NCBI GenBank assembly: GCA_965278985.1
Contig: OZ257131.1
Location: forward strand, 868,001 to 932,000
DNA: 64,000 nucleotides
Origin: CAISIP01 sp965278985
Lineage (GTDB): Bacteria > Pseudomonadota > Gammaproteobacteria > Burkholderiales > Burkholderiaceae_C
Reading direction: 5' to 3'
In this document: piece by piece, positions 10,434 to 17,201 of the stretch
How the letters are laid out: each line of letters begins with the position of its first letter
Position numbering within the stretch: the first letter of the stretch is position 1
Notes under the pieces: generated by a model
Told to the model about the DNA's origin: nothing
The model's input: only the letters and a program-made list of their open reading frames with translations
Databases searched by the model: none
Made by a program: the position numbers and the translations under genes

Positions 10434-10822
10434 GAAATCCCGGATGTGTTCGTCGACAACGCGATCTGTGCCATCAGCGCAACCATTCGGGCGTCTTCGC
10501 TGATGGCCGGCTGGGCGCTGAATGCCACGTCAGGATGCGCTTGGGCGACATCCGCCACGCGTTGCGGCAGGTCCTGCCGCGTGTGGCGCCCGAGTCCCAG
10601 GAACATGGGGACCACCACCACCTCGCGGGCGCCATCCAGCACCACCGCCTGCACGGCAGTTGCCAGGTCGGGGGATGTCCATTCCAGGTACGCACACGCC
10701 ACCAGCGTGCCGGGGTCCTGGTCGCGCATGGCGTTCGCCACGGCTTCGATGGGAGCGGGCCAGGACGGGTCCCGCGACCCATGCGCCAGCAGAACCACGG
10801 CGCGCCGGCCGGCCGGAGTCAT
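10427..10822 (-). CDS. CbiX/SirB-like small chelatase-family protein
   Basis: A 131-residue single-domain protein of the CbiX/SirB class. The metal-binding HGSRD (residues 14-18, in LLAHGSRDPSW), the VPMFLGLGRHTRQDLP segment and the VVVVPMF strand fit small sirohydrochlorin ferro- or cobaltochelatases. Such enzymes insert Fe or Co into sirohydrochlorin; siroheme is the cofactor of sulfite reductase. Its start overlaps the lptG stop by four bases and cysB follows 42 bases later, so position agrees with a sulfur-assimilation role. I inferred the ATG at 10822 from this overlap and from the domain start. Confidence 0.8.
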   Translation of the reverse strand: MTPAGRRAVVLLAHGSRDPSWPAPIEAVANAMRDQDPGTLVACAYLEWTSPDLATAVQAVVLDGAREVVVVPMFLGLGRHTRQDLPQRVADVAQAHPDVAFSAQPAISEDARMVALMAQIALSTNTSGISK

Positions 10823-11925
10823 CGTCGCAGCACCAGCCAGCCGAAGGCCGACAGCGCACCCAGTGAATAGATCAGTCCCGGCGCCGCCGCGGTGAGCCAG
10901 GGCCACCACGCCCGCAGGTTGCCGAAATGGCCGAAGAGGTTGTTGAGCAGGAAGAAGCTGATGCCCGTCATCACCCCGAAAAAGACGAAGGTGGAGATGT
11001 TGCCCGAGCGGAAATGCAGGTAGGCGAAAGGCAGTGCCAGCACCACCATGACCAGGCAGCCCATGGGGTAGAACAGCTTGCGCCAGAACTCGATGGCGTA
11101 GCGCTGCGTCGACTGGTTGTTGGCGTCCAGGTGGCGCATGTACTGGAACAGGTCGATGATGGGCATGCGCTCGGGGCGCAGCAGGGCGACGGACACCATC
11201 TCGGAGGTGAGGGTGGTCGGCCAGGTGCTCTCGGCCTCGGTACGGCGCACGGCCAGCGATTCGCCTTGCTTGCCGGGGCTGAAGTCGGTGTACTGCACGT
11301 TGGACAGCAGCCACTGCGTGCCACCGTCGAAGCGTGCGGTCTGGGCCTCGGTGGTGCCACGGATCTTGCCGCTCTTGTCGAACCGGATGATGCGCACATT
11401 GCGCATGCTGCCATCGGGCAGCATCACGCCAACGTTGACTGCATAGGACTGTTCATCGTTCTGCTCGCGCAACCAGGCGCCGGTTTGCCCGATAGTGATG
11501 CCGCCACTGTATTTGGCACGCAGCACCTGACCGGCACGGTCGGCCACGGGCACGAGGAAGTCGCCGACGGCGAAGGTCACGATGGTGAACAGCAGCCCGA
11601 CGCCCAGCATCATGCGCAGCGCGCGCTGCGGGTCCAGGCCGCTGGTGCGCAGCACGGTGTATTCCGAACTCTGCGCCAGCCGCGCCATCACGAACACGGA
11701 GCCGATCAGCACGGTGATCGGCAACAGCTCGTAGAGCGTGCTGGCCGACAGCGTGCCGACGTAGACCAGCGCGTGGCGCAGGTGGTAGCCATTGGGATTG
11801 GCGGAGTCGACCCAGCGCAGCTCGCCCACCAGGTCGACAAAGCTGAAGAGCGCCAGGAAGGCCGCGGTCACGAATCCGATGGAGGTCATCAGGTCGCGGT
11901 AGACCATGCGCCGCACGGTCTTCAT
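10819..11925 (-). CDS. lptG: LPS export permease LptG
   Basis: A 368-residue inner-membrane permease of the YjgP/YjgQ family: three N-terminal membrane segments (residues about 12-110), a periplasmic beta-jellyroll domain and three C-terminal segments (about 275-365). With LptF and the ATPase LptB it pulls lipopolysaccharide from the inner membrane. Conserved family pieces include the start MKTVRRMVYRDL and the EYTVLRTSGL loop that contacts LptB. ATGA overlaps join it to lptF upstream (11922-11925) and to cbiX downstream. Confidence 0.93.
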   Translation of the reverse strand: MKTVRRMVYRDLMTSIGFVTAAFLALFSFVDLVGELRWVDSANPNGYHLRHALVYVGTLSASTLYELLPITVLIGSVFVMARLAQSSEYTVLRTSGLDPQRALRMMLGVGLLFTIVTFAVGDFLVPVADRAGQVLRAKYSGGITIGQTGAWLREQNDEQSYAVNVGVMLPDGSMRNVRIIRFDKSGKIRGTTEAQTARFDGGTQWLLSNVQYTDFSPGKQGESLAVRRTEAESTWPTTLTSEMVSVALLRPERMPIIDLFQYMRHLDANNQSTQRYAIEFWRKLFYPMGCLVMVVLALPFAYLHFRSGNISTFVFFGVMTGISFFLLNNLFGHFGNLRAWWPWLTAAAPGLIYSLGALSAFGWLVLRR

Positions 11926-13040
11926 CGCGTGCCGCTCCGCTGGACCGAAGCCATGCGCCGGCCGCGCAGCAAGGCGCCCAGGTCCCAGTTCTGGTGCTGC
12001 TTGAGCAGGAACAGCAGCGTGATGAGCAGCGCGCCGCCGTGCAGTGCGACCATGAAGGAAACGAACCCGCTGGTGCCTGAGGCGATGCGCGCGGTGCCGA
12101 GCGTGACGAAGTTGTAGTAGATGACGAAGGCGAAGAGGGCGAACATCAGGTTGCCATTGCGCCCCACGCGCGGGTTCACGACCGACACGACCAGCCCCAT
12201 GAGCACAAGGTTGCAGGCCGCGAATGCCAGGCCCAGGCGCCACGACAGTTCGCCCAACAGCGCGGGGGTGCGGCCCATCAGCAGGGCCTGGGTGGACAGG
12301 GCGCGCGGTATCTGCTCGCCGGCCAGGGACTGCGCCTTCTCGTTCACCAACACGCTGTACTGCTCGAATTCGCTGAGCTTGAGGTTGCCGGTGGACAGTT
12401 CCTTTTCCAGGCGCTGGCCGTTGTTCAGCACCAGGAACCGATCCTCGCCGCGGGCCTCGATGCGCCCCGCGCGCGCGGAGGTGACGGTCTGCATGCCGCG
12501 CTCGGTGGCCGCGATGAACACTTCGCCTGCCGTCTGGCCCGCCACCGCGTTGCGGTCCACGAAGAACACGCGGCTGCCTCCCGCGGATTCCTGGAACTGT
12601 CCGGGTGTGATGCGCTCCAGGTCGCCCCGTTGCTCGAAGCGGTCTCGCAGGGACTGTGACTGCTGCTGGGCCCAGGGCCAGGCGAAGAGCGCGAGCAGCG
12701 TGATGATCAGCAGCACGGGCCATGCGAAGCGGAAGATGGGGCGCACGAAGGCGGCCATCCCGCAGCCGCTCGAGAACCATATCGCCATCTCGCTGTCGCG
12801 GTACATGCGCGAGATGCTGCTGACTATGGAGATGAACAGGCTCAGCGTGAGGATGGTCGGCGCGTGGCCGAGCACCGTGTAGCCCAGCACCATCATGACT
12901 TCCGAGGGGTCCACGTTGCCACGCGTGGCCTGGCCCAGCGTGCGGATCAGGAACATGGTGATCACGATGGTCGTGAGCACGACCAGCGTGGCGCCGAAGG
13001 AGCGCGCCATTTCCTTGCGGATGGAGGAATGGAATAACAT
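11922..13040 (-). CDS. lptF: LPS export permease LptF
   Basis: A 372-residue partner of LptG with the same layout: two to three N-terminal membrane spans, a periplasmic domain (about residues 125-255) and three C-terminal spans. The N-terminus MLFHSSIRKEMARSF and the segment RMYRDSEMAIWFSSG are typical of LptF. The ATG at 13040 is only 24 bases from the divergent pepA start, so each promoter must lie at the edge of, or inside, the other gene. LptF is the first gene of a five-gene minus-strand run ending with the aminotransferase. Confidence 0.94.
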   Translation of the reverse strand: MLFHSSIRKEMARSFGATLVVLTTIVITMFLIRTLGQATRGNVDPSEVMMVLGYTVLGHAPTILTLSLFISIVSSISRMYRDSEMAIWFSSGCGMAAFVRPIFRFAWPVLLIITLLALFAWPWAQQQSQSLRDRFEQRGDLERITPGQFQESAGGSRVFFVDRNAVAGQTAGEVFIAATERGMQTVTSARAGRIEARGEDRFLVLNNGQRLEKELSTGNLKLSEFEQYSVLVNEKAQSLAGEQIPRALSTQALLMGRTPALLGELSWRLGLAFAACNLVLMGLVVSVVNPRVGRNGNLMFALFAFVIYYNFVTLGTARIASGTSGFVSFMVALHGGALLITLLFLLKQHQNWDLGALLRGRRMASVQRSGTR

Positions 13041-13064
13041 CGGATGGAAGGGGAACCCGTGATT

Positions 13065-14576
13065 ATGAACTTTGAATTGAAGACCCTGGACCTGGGCGCC
13101 GCCGCTGCATTCAAGTCCGACGCCGTGATGCTGCTGGTGTCCAAGAACTTCAAGCCCTCCACCGGTGTGCTGTCGGATCTGGTGCGTGACGCGCTCAAGG
13201 CCGGCGACCTGGAGCACAAGCCCGGGCGCCACCTGCAGGTCTACAAGCCGCCGGGCGTGGCCAGTGCCCGCGTGGTGCTGGTGTCCTGCGAGGACGGGTC
13301 TGCGCGCAAGGTGCGCCGTGCAGTATCGGGTGCGTTGAAGGTCTGCAAGTTCCCCGGCTTGAAAAAGTTGTTGCTGTGTTTCGCTGAACAGCCTGAAGCG
13401 GCAGCGGTGCAGGCGGCGGTGGCCTGCGTGGCCGATACCACCTACGTCTACACCACCACCAAATCCAAGAAGGAAGGCCGGGCGCTTGCGCAGCTCAGCG
13501 TCGGTGTGCCGCGTGCGCAGGATGTCCAGCCCGCCTTCGACGCTGCAGTGGCGGAGGTGCAAGGCGTGGAGTTCGCCAAGGAGTGGGCCAACCGGCCGGG
13601 CAACCATGCCACGCCGACGATGCTGGGCGAGGCCGCCCAGAGCCTGGCGGTGTCGCCGCGCATCCAGTGCGAGGTGCTGGGCCCGCGCCAGGTGGCCAAG
13701 CTGGGCATGGGCTCCTTCATGGCCGTGGCGCAGGGCTCCGAACAGGAGCTGCGCTTCATCGTGCTGCGCTACAACGGCGCTGCCAAGACCGTAGCTCCCA
13801 CGGTGCTGGTGGGCAAGGGCATCACGTTCGACACCGGCGGCATCTCGATCAAACCGGCCGCCGAGATGGACGAGATGAAGTTCGACATGGGCGGTGCGGC
13901 CAGCGTGCTGGGTGTGTTCAAGGCGCTGTCGGTCAGCAAGCCCGCAATCAATGTCGTGGGCCTGATCCCCAGTTGCGAGAACATGCCCGACGGACGCGCG
14001 GTCAAGCCGGGGGACGTGGTCACCAGCTTGAGCGGCCAGACTATCGAGATCCTCAACACGGACGCCGAAGGGCGGCTGATCCTGTGCGACGCGCTGACCT
14101 ATGCCGAGCGCTTCAAGCCCGCGGCCGTGATCGACATCGCCACGCTGACAGGCGCCTGCGTCATTGCGCTGGGGGGTGTGCGCAGCGGCCTCTTCAGCAC
14201 CCACGACGGCCTGGCGCAGGCGCTGCAGCAGGCGGGTGAGTCTTCCATGGACCTGTGCTGGCGCATGCCCTTGGACGATGACTATGCAGAGGGCCTCAAG
14301 ACACATTTCGCCGACGTGGCCAACGTGGGCGGACGCGCGGGCGGCGCCATCACGGCCGCGAAGTTCCTGCAGCGTTTTGCCGACAAGTACCCCTGGGCGC
14401 ACCTGGACATCGCGGGCACGGCCTGGAAGGGCGGCGCCGCCAAGGGTGCCACGGGGCGGCCCGTGCCCTTGCTGCTGGCCTATCTGGCAAGCCTGGCGCA
14501 GGCGGCACCTGTGCGCGCAACGCGCGCTGCGCCGCGCAAGCGCGCGCCTGCGGCCGGCCGTGGCAAGGCGGCCTGA
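13065..14576 (+). CDS. pepA: Leucyl aminopeptidase PepA
   Basis: A 503-residue M17 cytosolic aminopeptidase. The metal and catalytic block is visible: VGKGITFDTGGISIKP (about residues 248-263), FDMGGAASVLG, and NTDAEGRLILCD near residue 331 (the M17 signature). It releases N-terminal residues from peptides using two metal ions; in E. coli PepA also binds DNA. I chose the ATG at 13065, with GGAAGGGGA about 10 bases upstream, over the in-frame ATG at 13044. The C-terminus has a basic Ala/Arg tail (ATRAAPRKRAPAAGRGK) beyond the usual catalytic domain. Confidence 0.95.
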   Translation: MNFELKTLDLGAAAAFKSDAVMLLVSKNFKPSTGVLSDLVRDALKAGDLEHKPGRHLQVYKPPGVASARVVLVSCEDGSARKVRRAVSGALKVCKFPGLKKLLLCFAEQPEAAAVQAAVACVADTTYVYTTTKSKKEGRALAQLSVGVPRAQDVQPAFDAAVAEVQGVEFAKEWANRPGNHATPTMLGEAAQSLAVSPRIQCEVLGPRQVAKLGMGSFMAVAQGSEQELRFIVLRYNGAAKTVAPTVLVGKGITFDTGGISIKPAAEMDEMKFDMGGAASVLGVFKALSVSKPAINVVGLIPSCENMPDGRAVKPGDVVTSLSGQTIEILNTDAEGRLILCDALTYAERFKPAAVIDIATLTGACVIALGGVRSGLFSTHDGLAQALQQAGESSMDLCWRMPLDDDYAEGLKTHFADVANVGGRAGGAITAAKFLQRFADKYPWAHLDIAGTAWKGGAAKGATGRPVPLLLAYLASLAQAAPVRATRAAPRKRAPAAGRGKAA

Positions 14577-14621
14577 CGCGGACATGGGGTTGCCATCTTC
14601 GCAAGGGTGGGGCGCGGTTCC

Positions 14622-15074
14622 GTGACCGAGGTGATCTTCCACGTCAACGTGCCCGACGCATGCAGCCACGCCTGTGGCTACGTCCGCAAGGCGCATGCCA
14701 ATGCGCGCAAGGTGGCGGTGCTCGGCGACGCGGCGCAGTTGCAGCGCGTCGACGCCGAATTGTGGGACGGGCCGCGCACCGCGTTCCTCGCCCATGGCGT
14801 GGTGGGTGCATCTTCTGCCACGGTGGTCGAGGCCTCTCCCGTGGTGCTGGGCAACGATGCCGCCCGTTTCCCGCATCGGGACATCCTGGTGAACCTCACG
14901 GGGCAGATCCCCGAAGGCTTCGAGGCCTTCTCGCGGGTGGTGGAACTGGTGGAGGCGCAAGAGGATGCGCTGCGCGCATCGCGCCTGCGCTGGAAGTCCT
15001 ACCGTGCGCGGGGTGCCACGTTGCAAAGCGTCGACATGGCGCAACTCGCCGGCGCGCGGCGCGAGGGCGCCTAG
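14622..15074 (+). CDS. holC: DNA polymerase III chi subunit
   Basis: A 150-residue HolC protein starting TEVIFHVNVPD, with the family pattern HACGYVRKAHANARKVAVLGD and RDILVNLTGQIPEGFEAFSRVVELV. Chi with psi connects the clamp loader to single-strand DNA-binding protein at the replication fork. The proposed start is a GTG at 14622 with a purine-rich GGGTGGGG upstream; an earlier GTG at 14607 is in frame but adds unconserved residues. pepA-holC is a widely conserved gene pair, which supports the assignment. Confidence 0.88.
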   Translation: MTEVIFHVNVPDACSHACGYVRKAHANARKVAVLGDAAQLQRVDAELWDGPRTAFLAHGVVGASSATVVEASPVVLGNDAARFPHRDILVNLTGQIPEGFEAFSRVVELVEAQEDALRASRLRWKSYRARGATLQSVDMAQLAGARREGA

Positions 15075-15083
15075 GAGGTGAAC

Positions 15084-15446
15084 ATGCCCGTGAACGCCCG
15101 CGGCATTCCGCGGTTCCTCCCCACGCTGACCGAGGTCGTGCACTCGCCCGCGGACCTGCAGCCTGTTGCCGCTCCAGTGGTGGTCCCTGATGGGCAACCC
15201 GCTGCCGCCTTGCCAGCCGCGCCGGTGGAGGTGCCCTCCGCAGTGACGCATTCGGCGGAAGCGCTGTTGCAGGACATGGGCTTCCAGGCGCAACTGGAGA
15301 GCCGTGTACGGCAGGTCGTGGCATCTGCGCTGTCGGCGCAGATTGACCGTGTTACGGGCCAGCTGATGGGCGAGCTGGAGCCGGCGGTGCGCCAGCTGGT
15401 ACGCGAAAACCTCTTGCGCGAGGGGCGTCCGCACGACCCTTCCTGA
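15084..15446 (+). CDS. Small hypothetical protein after holC (DUF2486-like organization)
   Basis: A 120-residue protein I do not recognise with certainty. It begins with IPRFLPTLTEVVH, followed by a Pro/Ala/Val-rich linker (residues 25-58), then an amphipathic helical part (residues 63-112, LQDMGFQAQLESRVRQVVAS and QLMGELEPAVRQLVREN). The layout (short N-terminal 'PVLTEV'-like motif, disordered linker, C-terminal helix) resembles DUF2486 proteins of Burkholderiales. It has an excellent Shine-Dalgarno sequence, AGGAGG, 5 bases before the ATG, and is 9 bases after holC, so it is clearly translated with it. Confidence 0.7.
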   Translation: MPVNARGIPRFLPTLTEVVHSPADLQPVAAPVVVPDGQPAAALPAAPVEVPSAVTHSAEALLQDMGFQAQLESRVRQVVASALSAQIDRVTGQLMGELEPAVRQLVRENLLREGRPHDPS

Positions 15447-15552
15447 GGGCCCGCGAAGGGGCGGTGCATACCCCGCAAATCCAGTCGTGGCGGGGCTTTA
15501 CGAGAGATTTCCATATGGTGCCGTCCAGGAAAATACGGTATCCTCATTGGCT

Positions 15553-15579
15553 GTTGAGATAAATCCCTTATCTATCAAC
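15553..15579. promoter_or_regulatory. Bipartite inverted repeat upstream of binding-protein gene
   Basis: GTTGA/GATAA at 15553-15562 pairs with TTATC/TCAAC at 15568-15579, with a five-base loop (ATCCC) and a two-base bulge. It is AT-rich against the local background and lies 26 bases before the start of the ABC binding-protein gene, just upstream of its CTCTGGAG ribosome site. It could be an operator or a 5' mRNA hairpin. A possible -10 (TATCCT, about 15538-15543) lies just before it. No regulator gene is adjacent. Confidence 0.3.
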
Positions 15580-15605
15580 GTCCAATTTCTCCTCTGGAGT
15601 TCTCT

Positions 15606-16826
15606 ATGCAATTGACCCTTCGTACAAGTCTGACCCTGTGCGCGGCCGCCGTTCTGATGGTGGCTTGCGGCAAGAAGGAAGAGCCGGCGCCTGCTGCCGC
15701 TGCTCCTGCCGCCTCTGCCGCGCCCGCTGCTGCGGCCCCCGCCGCACCCGCTGCCCCCAGCGTCATCAAGATCGGCCATGTCGGTCCCACCAGCGGCGCC
15801 ATCGCCCACCTGGGCAAGGACAACGAGAACGGCGCGCGCATGGCGATCGAGGAGTGGAACGCTAAGGGCGTGTCCATTGGCGGTACCAAGGTCACCTTCG
15901 AACTGCTGGCTGAAGACGATGCCGGCGATCCGAAGCAAGGCACGGCAGTGGCCACCAAGCTGGTCGATGCCAAGGCCAATGGCGTGATCGGTCACCTGAA
16001 CTCGGGCACCACGATCCCCGCGTCCAAGATCTACAGCGACGCAGGCATCCCCCAGATTTCTCCGTCTGCCACGAATCCGCTCTACACCCGCCAAGGCTTC
16101 AAGACCACCTTCCGCGTGGTGGCCGATGACGTGCACCTGGGCAGCACGCTGGGCAAATACGCCGTCAACGAGCTCAAGGGCAAGACCATCGGCGTGATCG
16201 ACGACCGTACAGCCTATGGCCAGGGTGTCGCCGAGCAGTTCGAGAAGGCCGTGAAGGACGCTGGCGGCAACGTCGTCGGCCATGAATTCACGACCGACAA
16301 GGCAACCGACTTCAACGCCATCCTGACCAACCTCAAGGGTAAGAAGGTCGACGTGGTGTTCTTCGGCGGCATGGACGCCGTGGCAGGCCCGATGATCAAG
16401 CAGATGGCCCAGCTGGGCATCAAGGCCAAGTTCATGGGCGGCGACGGCATCTGCTCCAGCGAGCTGCCCAAGCTGGCCGGTCCCGCACTGAAGGACGACA
16501 TGGTCTACTGCGCGGAAGCCGGTGGCGTGGAAGGTGAACAGAAGGCCGGCATGGAAAAGTTCCGCGCCGACTTCAAGACCAAGTTCAACGCCGACGTGCA
16601 GGTCTATGCGCCCTACGTGTATGACGCCACCAACGTGATGATCAACGCCATGGTCAAGGCGGACTCCGCCGATCCTGCCAAGTACCTGCCCGAACTCGCG
16701 AAGACCGAGTACAAGGGTGTGACCGGCAACATCGCGTTCGACGAGAAGGGCGACATCAAGAATGGCGCCCTCACGCTGATGACCTACAAGGGCGGCAAGC
16801 GCACCGAACTGGCTGTGATCCGCTGA
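15606..16826 (+). CDS. ABC branched-chain amino-acid-type substrate-binding lipoprotein
   Basis: A 406-residue type I periplasmic binding protein of the LivJ/LivK family. It has a lipobox LMVAC with Cys at residue 21, so it is a lipoprotein, then an unusual Ala/Pro linker (about residues 26-50) and the mature fold starting IKIGHVGPTSGAIAHLGKD. Conserved LivK pieces are SGTTIPASKIYSDAGIPQIS and GVIDDRTAYGQGVAEQFEKA. It would bind leucine/isoleucine/valine or a related compound. No permease or ATPase gene adjoins it; it is an orphan binding protein closed by a strong terminator at 16847. Confidence 0.9.
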   Translation: MQLTLRTSLTLCAAAVLMVACGKKEEPAPAAAAPAASAAPAAAAPAAPAAPSVIKIGHVGPTSGAIAHLGKDNENGARMAIEEWNAKGVSIGGTKVTFELLAEDDAGDPKQGTAVATKLVDAKANGVIGHLNSGTTIPASKIYSDAGIPQISPSATNPLYTRQGFKTTFRVVADDVHLGSTLGKYAVNELKGKTIGVIDDRTAYGQGVAEQFEKAVKDAGGNVVGHEFTTDKATDFNAILTNLKGKKVDVVFFGGMDAVAGPMIKQMAQLGIKAKFMGGDGICSSELPKLAGPALKDDMVYCAEAGGVEGEQKAGMEKFRADFKTKFNADVQVYAPYVYDATNVMINAMVKADSADPAKYLPELAKTEYKGVTGNIAFDEKGDIKNGALTLMTYKGGKRTELAVIR

Positions 16827-16846
16827 TCGCAGTGTTCCGCGCATCG

Positions 16847-16876
16847 AAGGCCCCGCGTTCGCGGGGCCTTTTTTTT
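16847..16876 (+). terminator. Rho-independent terminator after the binding-protein gene
   Basis: AAGGCCCCGCG, a TTCG tetraloop and CGCGGGGCCTT form a near-perfect GC-rich hairpin followed by a run of eight T. It starts 20 bases after the stop codon of the binding-protein gene and isolates it from the thrS leader. Confidence 0.93.
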
Positions 16877-17000
16877 GGACGAGGCGGGCGACAGAAAGCG
16901 GCTCGATGCTCGATACCAGGCCGCACCCGCATGCCAGATGGAGGCGCGGTCGTTTGGGCTCGGCCACATCGCAGCAACGGGCCAAGCTGCACGAAGCGGC

Positions 17001-17006
17001 TAGAAT
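17001..17006 (+). promoter_or_regulatory. Candidate -10 element for the thrS operon
   Basis: TAGAAT matches the -10 consensus at five of six positions and is the best one in the AT-poor stretch between the terminator at 16876 and the leader peptide at 17042. Transcription would start near 17012-17014, giving a leader of about 190 bases. I see no good -35 at 16-18 bases upstream, so the assignment rests on the -10 and on position. Confidence 0.4.
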
Positions 17007-17041
17007 GCAAGTCCACTGCAATCTACAAGGGCGAGAAAGGC

Positions 17042-17092
17042 ATGCTGGTTATGACACCGCGAACTACGACGGAGACCTCCATCGGCCGCTGA
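17042..17092 (+). CDS. Threonine-rich leader peptide of thrS
   Basis: A 16-codon ORF, MLVMTPRTTTETSIGR, with five Thr codons (ACA, ACT, ACG, ACG, ACC) among the last 13 and three of them consecutive at 17063-17071. An internal ATG at 17051 gives the 13-residue form MTPRTTTETSIGR. Purine-rich AAGGGCGAGAAAGG at 17027-17040 serves as ribosome site. The Thr codons overlap the 5' arm of a hairpin (17058-17065), as expected for amino-acid attenuation. Its product probably has no function of its own: ribosome position would report the charging of tRNA-Thr, the product of the enzyme encoded 110 bases downstream. Confidence 0.75.
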   Translation: MLVMTPRTTTETSIGR

Positions 17093-17144
17093 GGCCGACA
17101 GTTCGCGCCTGCCTGCATTTGCATCCTCACCAGAAAAGCGCGGA
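17058..17144 (+). promoter_or_regulatory. Anti-antiterminator and antiterminator of the thrS attenuator
   Basis: Region 1, CGCGAACT at 17058-17065, is exactly complementary to region 2, AGTTCGCG at 17100-17107; a nested stem CGGCC/GGCCG (17083-17087 with 17093-17097) supports it. Region 2 can instead pair with region 3: TTCGCGC at 17102-17108 with GCGCGGA at 17138-17144 (seven pairs, one G-U). Region 3 is the 5' arm of the terminator, so 1:2 plus 3:4 stops transcription and 2:3 lets it pass. Region 1 contains the first of the tandem Thr codons. The geometry is that of classical trp/thr-type attenuators. Confidence 0.72.
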
Positions 17145-17162
17145 CCTGTTCCGCGCTTTTTT
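17134..17162 (+). terminator. Attenuator terminator upstream of thrS
   Basis: AAAAGCGCGGA at 17134-17144 pairs perfectly over 11 bases with TCCGCGCTTTT at 17150-17160; the loop is CCTGT and the T-run continues to 17162. It stands 39 bases before the thrS start codon and after the leader ORF, where no gene ends, so it is a regulatory terminator and not the end of an upstream operon (that has its own at 16847-16876). Confidence 0.88.
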
Positions 17163-17201
17163 GTTGGCGCGTCTTCTTTCACCCTTGATGAGCATTTACC
17201 C

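Noticed and set aside
13041..15434. Minus-strand frame continuous with lptF, running opposite pepA, holC and the small unknown gene
   Set aside because: Only the part up to 13040 has LptF features. The rest mirrors well-supported plus-strand genes.
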